A stretch of 6,423 nucleotides of DNA from Gp22-AA3 sp964384905 (GTDB lineage Bacteria > Acidobacteriota > Polarisedimenticolia > Gp22-AA2), in contig CAYLND010000198.1 of NCBI GenBank assembly GCA_964384905.1, forward strand, positions 1 to 6,423, read 5' to 3'. Shown one piece after another: positions 1 through 6,143 of the stretch. Each line of letters begins with the position of its first letter. The stretch's first letter is position 1. The notes below the pieces were generated by a model that was not told the DNA's origin, did not search any database, and saw nothing but the letters and a program-made list of their open reading frames with translations. The position numbers and the translations under genes were made by a program.

Positions 1-75
1 GGCGCCACCCTGGACACCGGAGACGGCCCCTCGGCGGCCGCCGCCGCGGCGCGCATGCTGAAAGCGATCGAGTAA
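1..75 (+). CDS. C-terminal end of an unidentified protein (partial)
   Basis: The frame beginning at base 1 is open for 24 codons and ends at TAA 73-75. The visible tail is Ala-rich, with a run of six alanines followed by a short probable helix ending in RMLKAIE. The codons are strongly GC-biased like the neighbouring genes, so this is probably the true end of a gene that begins outside the window. Too little is visible to name a family. There is no terminator after the stop; only 5 nt separate it from the -35 box of the next promoter, so transcription may also read through into the DUF4388 gene. Confidence 0.6.
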   Translation, partial: GATLDTGDGPSAAAAAARMLKAIE

Positions 76-80
76 GGAAT

Positions 81-109
81 TTGACAGGGGGTGGGCCGGA
101 CATTAGATT
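81..109 (+). promoter_or_regulatory. Sigma70-type promoter of the DUF4388 gene
   Basis: TTGACA (81-86) matches the housekeeping -35 consensus exactly. After a 17-nt spacer comes TAGATT (104-109), which matches the -10 consensus TATAAT at 4 of 6 positions, including the important T, A and final T. The element lies in a locally AT-richer patch just after the upstream stop codon. Predicted transcription starts fall around 115-118, at or next to ATG 118, which would give a leaderless or nearly leaderless transcript. This is a motif match only. Confidence 0.55.
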
Positions 110-117
110 GGCCCATC

Positions 118-897
118 ATGAAAGGCGCGGCCCAGCCTTCCTCGTCACCCGGCGCGGCGTCACCCGCCCGCCCCGGGGGCGGGCCCGCGCCGAAGCTGAC
201 CCGCGACGGCGACATCCGCTCCACGACCATCCCGACCCTGTTCCACGAGCTGTGGACGTCGCGCGCCACCGGCCTCCTGGTGGTGACCGACGGCGACATC
301 CGGAAGTCGATCCAGCTCAAGAACGGCCTGGTGATGTTCGCCTCCTCGAACCAGCGCGACGACCGGCTGAACCAGTACCTCCTGACCGCCGGCATCGTCG
401 GCCTCAAGAACCTGATGAAAGCCCTCGAGGTGATGGTCGCGACCAAGGACCGCCTGGGCGAGGTGCTGGTCCGGTACAAGATGATGAACCACGACGAGGT
501 CGAGAAGTACGTGCGTGCCCAGTTGTGCGAGATCGTCTACTCGACCTTCCAGTTCACCCGCGGGCGCTTCGCCTTCGAATCGAAGCCCCCGGCGAGCGAG
601 ACGATCACCCTCGACCTCACGGGCGACGCAGCGGTGATCACGGGCGTCAAGCGCATCGGCTCCTGGGCGCGGGTCTATGAGGAAGTCGGCGGTCTGAACT
701 CCGAGTACCGCACGACGCGCGACATGCCGGCCATCGTGAAGGACCTGCCGCTGTCCTCCGACGAAAAGGCGCTCTTGGCGCAGTGCGACGTCCCGACCTC
801 GCTGGAGGAGATGTGCGAGGTCTCCAAGGCGAGCGACATGGACGTGTGCCGCTCGGTCTGGTCGCTCCTGCTCGTGGGCGCCTTGATGAAAGCCTGA
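118..897 (+). CDS. DUF4388 (PatA-N-like) domain protein, probable regulatory/adaptor protein
   Basis: Predicted soluble cytoplasmic protein of 259 aa with no signal peptide or membrane segment. Residues 1-28 are a low-complexity Ser/Pro/Ala/Gly tail. Residues about 29-155 match the DUF4388 pattern: an opening DGDIRSTTIPTLFHEL, then TGLL, a KNGLVMFASS strand-turn, DDRLNQYLL, DRLGEVLV, and a closing ARAQLCEIVY plus GRFAFE. Residues 160-259 look like a small helical, winged-helix-like C-terminal region ending in SLLLVGALMKA. DUF4388 proteins are known mainly as regulatory or adaptor proteins, often fused to response-regulator or GTPase-linked modules; no catalytic motif is visible here. A longer form from GTG 91 is possible, but its extra codons include rare TTA and ACA and overlap the promoter, so ATG 118 is preferred. 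A role in controlling the polysaccharide operon downstream is only an inference from position. Confidence 0.8.
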   Translation: MKGAAQPSSSPGAASPARPGGGPAPKLTRDGDIRSTTIPTLFHELWTSRATGLLVVTDGDIRKSIQLKNGLVMFASSNQRDDRLNQYLLTAGIVGLKNLMKALEVMVATKDRLGEVLVRYKMMNHDEVEKYVRAQLCEIVYSTFQFTRGRFAFESKPPASETITLDLTGDAAVITGVKRIGSWARVYEEVGGLNSEYRTTRDMPAIVKDLPLSSDEKALLAQCDVPTSLEEMCEVSKASDMDVCRSVWSLLLVGALMKA

Positions 898-906
898 TTC
901 CTTCAA

Positions 907-923
907 CCGCGCTCGGCGCGCGG
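907..923 (+). repeat. Short GC-rich inverted repeat after the DUF4388 gene
   Basis: CCGCGC (907-912) and GCGCGG (918-923) form a perfect 6-bp stem around a 5-nt loop, starting 9 nt after the stop codon. Only a weak CTTTC follows, so alone it is a poor intrinsic terminator. It could help mRNA 3'-end stability or pausing ahead of the stronger hairpin at 945. Short GC palindromes are common by chance in such a GC-rich genome. Confidence 0.3.
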
Positions 924-944
924 CTTTCACGACCGGATCATTCG

Positions 945-969
945 AAACCCCACTCCCTCCAGGGGTTTT
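945..969 (+). terminator. Rho-independent-like terminator between the DUF4388 gene and the EPS operon
   Basis: AAACCCC (945-951) pairs perfectly with GGGGTTT (962-968), giving a 7-bp stem with a 10-nt loop. The descending arm runs into a T4 tract (966-969). The A's before the stem mean it could also act weakly on the opposite strand. The position, about 48 nt after the DUF4388 stop and directly before the next promoter-like element, fits a transcription-unit boundary. The T-run is short, so efficiency may be moderate. Confidence 0.5.
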
Positions 970-976
970 CTGCCCC

Positions 977-1005
977 TTGACGCGCGAGGCCCGGAAATAT
1001 ATATG
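977..1005 (+). promoter_or_regulatory. Probable sigma70-type promoter of the EPS export operon
   Basis: TTGACG (977-982) matches 5 of 6 of the -35 consensus. With a 17-nt spacer, TATATG (1000-1005) matches 4 of 6 of the -10 consensus. It sits in an AT tract (995-1004) that stands out from its GC-rich surroundings. Overlapping alternatives are TATATA at 998-1003 and TATGTT at 1002-1007. A start near 1012 would give a 5' leader of about 65 nt before ATG 1079. The hexamer GTTGCG occurs at 1005 and 1017, near the predicted start; this may be chance. Confidence 0.5.
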
Positions 1006-1078
1006 TTGCGTGCCTAGTTGCGCTCGCGCGCCCGGGACGTTCCACGCTTCACGAAGTCCGGTCCCACAGGAGGAAGAG

Positions 1079-1666
1079 ATGGCGAACCGCCGGTGCATGA
1101 CCGCGCGCCGCTCGCTGGCCGTCGCAGTGATCGCCTGCCTCGCTCTCGGTCCCGCCGTTTCGGATCTCCGCGCCGCCCAGTCTCCGATGGCCGAGACCGG
1201 GCACGGCTCGATCCGGGGGACGCTCTACCAGACGGACGAGAGCACGCGTCTCGCCGGGGGCAAGGTCACGGTGATCAACGTCAGGACGGGCAAGCAGTAC
1301 GTCAGCGAGATCACGAAGGACAACGGGGACTACGAGGTCGAAGGGCTGCCGGCGGGCACCTACGACGTGGTGATCGAGGTCGGCGGCAGCGTCTTCGTCG
1401 CCGATCACATCCTGGATCTGGGCCCGGGCGAGAGCCTGTCCCGATCGTATTCGGTGCAGCCGCAGCGCCCGGCCAACCGCGCCATCGCGAAGTTGCCGCC
1501 GCCGAAGGGGAGCGCCACCGTGGTCGGCGAGGCGGCGCCGCAGGAGGCGTTCTGGAGGACGGCGAAGGGCAAGACGCTGATCGCCCTCCTGGCGGGCGGC
1601 GGCGCGCTGGCGGTCTACGAAGCGACCAAGAGCAGCAAGAACCACGCCAGTCCCTCCACCCCGTAG
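1079..1666 (+). CDS. Small exported carboxypeptidase-regulatory-like (beta-sandwich) protein with C-terminal hydrophobic segment
   Basis: 195 aa. The start is set by a perfect AGGAGG Shine-Dalgarno (1068-1073) 5 nt before ATG. Residues 1-33 look like a Sec signal peptide: a basic n-region, a hydrophobic core at about 12-27, and a likely cut after LRA. V-I-A-C at 17-20 resembles a lipobox, but the hydrophobic run continues past it, so lipidation is uncertain. Residues about 43-127 match the CarboxypepD_reg-like fold: a GSIRGTLY opening strand, GKVTVINVRTGK, then T-x(3)-G-x-Y-x-V-x-G-L-P-A-G-T-Y at 79-95. A Pro/Ala linker follows, then one hydrophobic segment (about 165-180) and a 15-residue polar tail ending SPSTP. 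The fold usually binds or scaffolds rather than catalyses, and there are no peptidase residues. As the first gene of the export operon, it may be an envelope accessory subunit. The precise role is unknown. Confidence 0.82.
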   Translation: MANRRCMTARRSLAVAVIACLALGPAVSDLRAAQSPMAETGHGSIRGTLYQTDESTRLAGGKVTVINVRTGKQYVSEITKDNGDYEVEGLPAGTYDVVIEVGGSVFVADHILDLGPGESLSRSYSVQPQRPANRAIAKLPPPKGSATVVGEAAPQEAFWRTAKGKTLIALLAGGGALAVYEATKSSKNHASPSTP

Positions 1667-1711
1667 CGCGAGAATCGAGACGCGGTGATCCGCCCGGGAC
1701 ACTCGGCCAGT

Positions 1712-2950
1712 ATGCGCACCGCGAGGATCGCGGCGCTGGCCGCGGCCGCGGTCCTGTGCGCCGGCCCGGCGGCGCGGGCGCAGGCTCCCGCCACGCCCGT
1801 CGACCCCGACCTCTCGACCGAAGGCACGCGCCGCGTCGGCCCCTTCCACCTGCGTCCGTTCGCCGTCCTCAAGGACGTCGGGTACGACGACAACATCCGC
1901 TTCGACGCCCAGACCCGCGCGGGTGACACGACCGCCACCACGGGCGGCGGCGTCGACGCCCTCCTGCTCGCGGGCGACCGGGGCGGTCTCCGCCTGTTCC
2001 AGGAGCTCGACTACGTCGCCTTCCAGAAGAACACCGACCTGGACCACTGGAACGGCCACGCGCGCGCCCGCGGCGTCCTGGTGCTGCGGCGCCTGCTGCT
2101 GTCGTTGGAGGACCGGTACGACTCGATCCGCGAGCGCCCCACCGCCGACATCGACGAGCGCGTGCGGCGGAAGAACGATGCGCTCACCGCGGCCCTGCGC
2201 ACCCTCGGCCGCGGCCGCCTCGGTCTCGAGGCGTACGCCCGCGCCGAGCGCATCGACTATGCCTCGGACGACGCGGTGATCGCGGGCAGCGTCGAGCGCC
2301 TGAATCGCGACGAGGGGACCCTGTCGGTTCTCGGCACGCTGCGCGTCCTTCCGAAGACGACGTTCGTCCTCGAGGGCCTCGTCTCGAGCAGCGTGTTCGA
2401 GGAGAAGGCCCTCGGGAGCGACTCGAACAAGCGCGCCGCCCTGGCCGGCTTCCGCTTCGATCCCTCGGCCTCGATCCAGGGGGACTTCAAGATCGGGCCG
2501 ATGACGCTCCTGGCGCGCGATCGCGACGGCGCCGACTATCACGGGGCGGTCGGCGAGGGCCACCTCGGGACCCGGCTCGGACACGCCGCCCGTCTGAAGG
2601 GCGCCTTCGAGAGGGACGTCACGTTCTCGATCTTCCAGGGCAATCTGTATTTCGTCGGCACCTCGTGGTCGGCGGCCTACGAACAGTTCTTCTCGCGGCG
2701 CCTGAGAGGCGAGCTGTCCTACGGCCGCACGCTGAACCACTACCCGGAGGAGGTGGTGCCCGGCGGCGCCGATCCGTTCCAGGGGATCAGGGACGATCGC
2801 CTGACCGACTATCACGCCACGGTCCGCTACCGCGTCCGGCCCGAGATGTCGATCGAGGTCACCGCCTACCACGTCCTGCGGGACTCGACCGACGACTTCT
2901 ACGACCGGGTGCGCAATTTCTATACCTTCGGGACCGTCTACAACTTCTAG
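1712..2950 (+). CDS. Outer-membrane beta-barrel protein, candidate pore partner of the OPX exporter (EpsX-like)
   Basis: 412 aa from ATG 1712. A clean Sec signal peptide (1-23) has a basic start, an Ala/Leu core, and a cut after ARA before Gln24. The mature protein is rich in alternating amphipathic strands separated by charged turns. Near its start is VGYDDNIRF (56-64), resembling the 'gyddN' element of putative beta-barrel porins (BBP2_2-like) found beside Wza-type genes. The protein ends Tyr-Asn-Phe, the terminal aromatic expected of BAM substrates, and the mature part has no cysteine. GTG 1685 would add 9 residues; neither start has a strong Shine-Dalgarno, and ATG gives the better signal peptide. 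It lies 45 nt after the previous gene and 7 nt before the OPX gene. By analogy with Myxococcus EpsX it would form the outer-membrane pore for polysaccharide. Exact strand number was not determined, and a lectin-like or surface-anchoring role is an alternative. Confidence 0.75.
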   Translation: MRTARIAALAAAAVLCAGPAARAQAPATPVDPDLSTEGTRRVGPFHLRPFAVLKDVGYDDNIRFDAQTRAGDTTATTGGGVDALLLAGDRGGLRLFQELDYVAFQKNTDLDHWNGHARARGVLVLRRLLLSLEDRYDSIRERPTADIDERVRRKNDALTAALRTLGRGRLGLEAYARAERIDYASDDAVIAGSVERLNRDEGTLSVLGTLRVLPKTTFVLEGLVSSSVFEEKALGSDSNKRAALAGFRFDPSASIQGDFKIGPMTLLARDRDGADYHGAVGEGHLGTRLGHAARLKGAFERDVTFSIFQGNLYFVGTSWSAAYEQFFSRRLRGELSYGRTLNHYPEEVVPGGADPFQGIRDDRLTDYHATVRYRVRPEMSIEVTAYHVLRDSTDDFYDRVRNFYTFGTVYNF

Positions 2951-2957
2951 GTGACGC

Positions 2958-3881
2958 ATGCACAGGACACGCGTTCTACCGCTCATCGGCGTGCTGACCC
3001 TCGGGCTCGCGGCGGCCGCCGACGACAGCACCGGACCGCCGCCGCCCGAAAGCCCCGCGCCGCCCGCGATCGAGCCGGCGCTGCCGATCGGCCCGGCCGG
3101 TCTCCTGACGCAGTCCGCGGCCGATCATCCGGTCGGCGCCGAGGATCTCCTCGAGATCAGCGTCTTCGAGATCCCGGAGCTGAATCGGACCGTGCGCGTC
3201 TCGGAGAGCGGCACGATCTCCCTGCCCCTCCTGGGCGAGATGGAGGTGCGCGGCCTGACCGGCATGCAGCTCGAGGACAGGCTGCGCGAGGCCCTGACGA
3301 AGAAATACCTCCAGGACCCGCAGGTCTCGGTGTTCATCCGCGAGTACGGCAGCAAGAAGGTCTCGGTGATCGGGGCGGTCGGCAAGCCGGGCGTGTACGA
3401 GATGCTCGGGCCGCGCACCCTCCTGCAGGTCCTGTCCGAAGCCGGCGGGCTGGAGAAAGAGGCCGGCGCGCACCTGTACGTGATCCGCGCCGCGCAGGAA
3501 GGTCCCGCCCAGACGATCCCGGTGCGCGTCGGCGACCTCCTGATGAACCTGAACCCCGAATACAACCTGGCGATCCAGCCCGGCGACGTGGTCAGCGTGC
3601 CGCTCGACCGGCCGGTCTACATCTACGTCGACGGCGCCGTCAGGACGCCCGGCCGCCTGGAGGAGCTGGCGAGCCGGCCGATCACGCTCCTGCAGGCGAT
3701 CGCCAAGGCCGGCGGCACGACCGAGCGCGCCAGCCTGAAGGGGATCAAGATCCTGAGACGGCGCGCCGACGGGACGCAGACCGACGTCCCGGTCAACCTG
3801 AAGCGGATCCGCCAGGGCCGTCAGTCCGACCCGCTCCTGGAGGACGGCGACGTCGTGGTGGTGCCGGAGACGTTTTTCTGA
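2958..3881 (+). CDS. Polysaccharide export (OPX/Wza-family) protein, short form without membrane helix
   Basis: 307 aa, periplasmic. Residues 1-21 are a signal peptide cut after AAA before Asp22; a Pro-rich linker (about 27-45) follows. The Poly_export domain spans about 56-128, opening with VGAEDLLEISVF and including SGTISLPLLGEM. A first SLBB domain begins at KKVSVIGAVGKPGVY (133-147) and a second at RPVYIYVDGAVRTPGR (218-233). The chain stops soon after the second SLBB domain, at DGDVVVVPETFF. It therefore lacks the C-terminal amphipathic helix that lets E. coli Wza cross the outer membrane, and no cysteine exists for lipid attachment. This matches the short OPX class that works with a separate beta-barrel, such as M. 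xanthus EpsY. The Shine-Dalgarno AGGTG (2949-2953) overlaps the stop codon of the barrel gene, which suggests translational coupling. The family call is secure; the composite-pore role is inferred from truncation and neighbourhood. Confidence 0.92.
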   Translation: MHRTRVLPLIGVLTLGLAAAADDSTGPPPPESPAPPAIEPALPIGPAGLLTQSAADHPVGAEDLLEISVFEIPELNRTVRVSESGTISLPLLGEMEVRGLTGMQLEDRLREALTKKYLQDPQVSVFIREYGSKKVSVIGAVGKPGVYEMLGPRTLLQVLSEAGGLEKEAGAHLYVIRAAQEGPAQTIPVRVGDLLMNLNPEYNLAIQPGDVVSVPLDRPVYIYVDGAVRTPGRLEELASRPITLLQAIAKAGGTTERASLKGIKILRRRADGTQTDVPVNLKRIRQGRQSDPLLEDGDVVVVPETFF

Positions 3882-3893
3882 GGGGGAGCCCGA

Positions 3894-6116
3894 GTGTCCG
3901 CTGAGAGCCGGGAGAAAGAGATCCACCTGCTCGACTACTGGCACGTCGTCCAGAAGCGCCGGTGGGTGGTCTACACCTCGCTCGCGGTCGTGGTGTCGAT
4001 CACGACGCTCGGCTCGTTCCTGAAGCGGCCGATCTACACGGCGACGACCCGGCTGCAGATCGAGCAGAACACCCCGAAGATCCTGCCGTTCCAGGACGTG
4101 ATGTCGAGCGTGCCGGACTTCCGCAACGACTTCTACCAGACGCAGTACGGTCTGATCCAGAGCCGCCGGGTGGCGCGCGAGGCGATCGACTCGCTGCACC
4201 TGGCCGACCTCGAGGAGTTCCGGGTCGGGGTGCCGCGCCGCCCGGCGGCCGGCGTGGCGCCGGAGGAGCAGGCCGAGGCGAAGCGCATCGACAGGTTCCT
4301 CAAGAAGCTGACCGTGACGCCGGTGCGCAACAGCCGGCTGGTCGACATCGCCTTCTCCTCCTACGACCGCGTCCTGGCCGCGAAGGTCGCCAACCGCGTG
4401 GCCGACACCTACATCGCCTTCAACTCGCAGTCGCAGTACAACACCACGGAGCGCGCCACCACGTCCCTGGCGCACCAGATCGCCAACCTGCAGGACGAGA
4501 TCGATCTCAAGGAGAAGAAGCTGCAGGCCTACGCGCGCGACAACCAGATCGTGGCCCTGAGCGACAAGCAGAACATCGCCCTCAAGAAGCTCAACGATCT
4601 GAGCGACTCCTACACGCGGGCGCAGGCGGAGCGCATCGCGAAAGAGGCGCGCTACGCCGCCCTGCGCGACGCCACCCCCGCCGACCTCCCGGAGGTGCTC
4701 GACAGCCGGCTGATCCAGGACCTGGCCGCCAAATACGCCGAGCTCAACCGCGAGCAGGCCGACATGTCGCAGAAGTTCAAGCCCGACTGGCCCGCCATGG
4801 TCCGCCTGCGCCGCGAGATCGAGGAGACCGGCCAGCGCCTGGAGACCGAGCGCCAGGGGATCTACGACCAGGTCCTGGGCGTGGCGGAGAGCGCCTACCA
4901 GTCGGCCCGGAACCAGGAGCAGTTCCTGAAACGCGCCCTCGACGATCAGAAGCGCCTGTCGCAGGAGGCGGGCCTCAAGGAGATCGACTACAACAATCTC
5001 AAGTCGGAGATCGCCAACCAGCGCGCCACGCTCGAGGCGCTCGTGAAGCGCCAGAGCGAGACCTCGTCGTCGGCCGGTCTCAACGATCTGGTGGCGGGCA
5101 ACGTCCGCATCGTCGACGTCGCCGAGATCCCGAGCCGCCCGTCGTCCCCCCGGATCCTCCTGAACATCGTCCTGAGCCTGGTCACCGGTCTCGGTCTCGG
5201 CGTCGGCCTGGCCTTCTTCTTCGAATATCTCGACAAGTCGATCAAGACGCCGGAGGAGATCGTTCAGGCCGGCGGCATCCCGGCGATCGGCCTGGTGCCG
5301 GCGCTCCGCGCCGAGGGCGGCCGGCTGCGCGTGATCAAGGCGAACGGCCGCGAGGCGCCCGACCTGCCGGCGGTCGAGCTGATCTCCCACGGCGATCCGA
5401 GGGCGAAGGTCTCGGAGGCGTTCCGGGAGGTGCGCACGGCGCTCCTGGTGTCGCAGCCCGGCAAGCCGCCGCGCAGCATCCTGATCACCAGCGCCCAGCC
5501 CGGGGAGGGAAAGACCGCGATCGCCGTGAATCTGGCGATCACCCTGGCGCAGATCGGCCGCCGCGTCCTGCTGGTCGACGCCGACCTCCGCAAGCCGCGG
5601 CTGCACAAGATCTTTCACGCTCTCAATCGCGACGGGCTGTCGACCTGCCTGAGCGGCGCCACGACGCCCTGGCCGGAGCCTCAGTTCACGGAGATCACGG
5701 GTCTCGACGTGATCACCAGCGGGCCTCTGCCGCCCAATCCGGCCGACCTGCTCGACTCCGAGCGCTTCGATCAGTTCCAGCGCGAGGTCGCGGAGCAGGG
5801 CTACGACCACGTCATCTACGACTCGCCGCCCATCCTGGCGGTCGCCGACCCGGTCATCACGGCGGGGAAGATGGACGCGGTGGCGCTCGTGGTCCTGGCC
5901 GGCGTCACGTCGCGCGACGCCCTGGCCCACGTCGTGCGGCGCCTGCAGCAGGTGAAGGCCCGCACGATCGGCGCCATCCTGAACCGCGCCGACCTGGCGT
6001 CCCAGCCCTACTACTACGGCTACTCGTACAAGCGCTACTACGGCGAGGAGGAGAAGCAGCCACCGGCTGCTCCGCCCGCGCAGGAGACGGCGCGCGACCG
6101 CTCCCTCCCGATCTGA
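3894..6116 (+). CDS. Polysaccharide co-polymerase / BY-family tyrosine autokinase (Wzc-like)
   Basis: 740-aa inner-membrane protein, starting at GTG 3894 after a GGGGGAG Shine-Dalgarno. The cytoplasmic N-terminus and TM1 (about 24-43) begin a Wzz domain. A long periplasmic part has coiled-coil-rich stretches (about 183-260 and 280-390). The GNVR element is NVRIVDVAEIPSRPSSP (403-419), containing the Pro-rich motif before TM2 (about 421-443). The cytoplasmic kinase has E-x2-R-x2-R (508-514), the oligomerisation motif. Walker A is SAQPGEGKT (533-541, Lys540), Walker A' is LLVDADLRKPR (559-569), and Walker B is VIYDSPP (640-646, Asp643). The tail has seven tyrosines between 706 and 716, the autophosphorylation cluster, then an unusual Pro/Ala-rich end. 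All key residues are present in one chain, as in E. coli Wzc, not split as in Firmicutes CapA/CapB. It should control chain length and export through phosphorylation cycles; no partner phosphatase is visible in the window. The gene follows the OPX gene by 12 nt. Confidence 0.95.
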   Translation: MSAESREKEIHLLDYWHVVQKRRWVVYTSLAVVVSITTLGSFLKRPIYTATTRLQIEQNTPKILPFQDVMSSVPDFRNDFYQTQYGLIQSRRVAREAIDSLHLADLEEFRVGVPRRPAAGVAPEEQAEAKRIDRFLKKLTVTPVRNSRLVDIAFSSYDRVLAAKVANRVADTYIAFNSQSQYNTTERATTSLAHQIANLQDEIDLKEKKLQAYARDNQIVALSDKQNIALKKLNDLSDSYTRAQAERIAKEARYAALRDATPADLPEVLDSRLIQDLAAKYAELNREQADMSQKFKPDWPAMVRLRREIEETGQRLETERQGIYDQVLGVAESAYQSARNQEQFLKRALDDQKRLSQEAGLKEIDYNNLKSEIANQRATLEALVKRQSETSSSAGLNDLVAGNVRIVDVAEIPSRPSSPRILLNIVLSLVTGLGLGVGLAFFFEYLDKSIKTPEEIVQAGGIPAIGLVPALRAEGGRLRVIKANGREAPDLPAVELISHGDPRAKVSEAFREVRTALLVSQPGKPPRSILITSAQPGEGKTAIAVNLAITLAQIGRRVLLVDADLRKPRLHKIFHALNRDGLSTCLSGATTPWPEPQFTEITGLDVITSGPLPPNPADLLDSERFDQFQREVAEQGYDHVIYDSPPILAVADPVITAGKMDAVALVVLAGVTSRDALAHVVRRLQQVKARTIGAILNRADLASQPYYYGYSYKRYYGEEEKQPPAAPPAQETARDRSLPI

Positions 6117-6143
6117 GCGGCGCGGGGGGAGCCGGCGACCTCG

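Noticed and set aside
25..59. GC-rich GCC/GCG repeat near the left edge
   Set aside because: It is explained by a poly-alanine stretch in the partial upstream coding frame, not by a separate repeat element.
977..1078. Upstream extension of the small exported protein to a TTG start at 977
   Set aside because: The extension would run through the promoter's -35 and AT-rich -10 region and bury the signal peptide. A perfect Shine-Dalgarno sits just before ATG 1079.
160..1098. 312-codon minus-strand frame covering the DUF4388 gene and the intergenic gap
   Set aside because: It overlaps a clear DUF4388 coding region, the terminator-like hairpin and the promoter, and has no domain-like pattern.
1667..1711. 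Possible separate promoter or terminator between the small exported protein and the barrel gene
   Set aside because: The 45-nt gap has no convincing hairpin with a T-run and no -35/-10 pair, so co-transcription is the simpler reading.
1049..3031. 660-codon open frame on the minus strand
   Set aside because: It is antisense to the small exported protein and the barrel gene, both of which have signal peptides and sensible starts. Its composition is that of a shadow frame.
2951..3904. 317-codon + frame starting at GTG 2951, offset from the OPX gene
   Set aside because: It is Arg/Pro/Gly-rich and out of frame with the Poly_export and SLBB motifs, so it is a frame shadow of the OPX gene.
2976..5930. 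984-codon open frame on the minus strand
   Set aside because: It lies opposite the OPX and kinase genes, whose domain motifs are unmistakable. Its translation is rich in Arg, His, Asp and Leu with no recognisable domain, as expected when a GC-rich, codon-biased gene is read in antisense.
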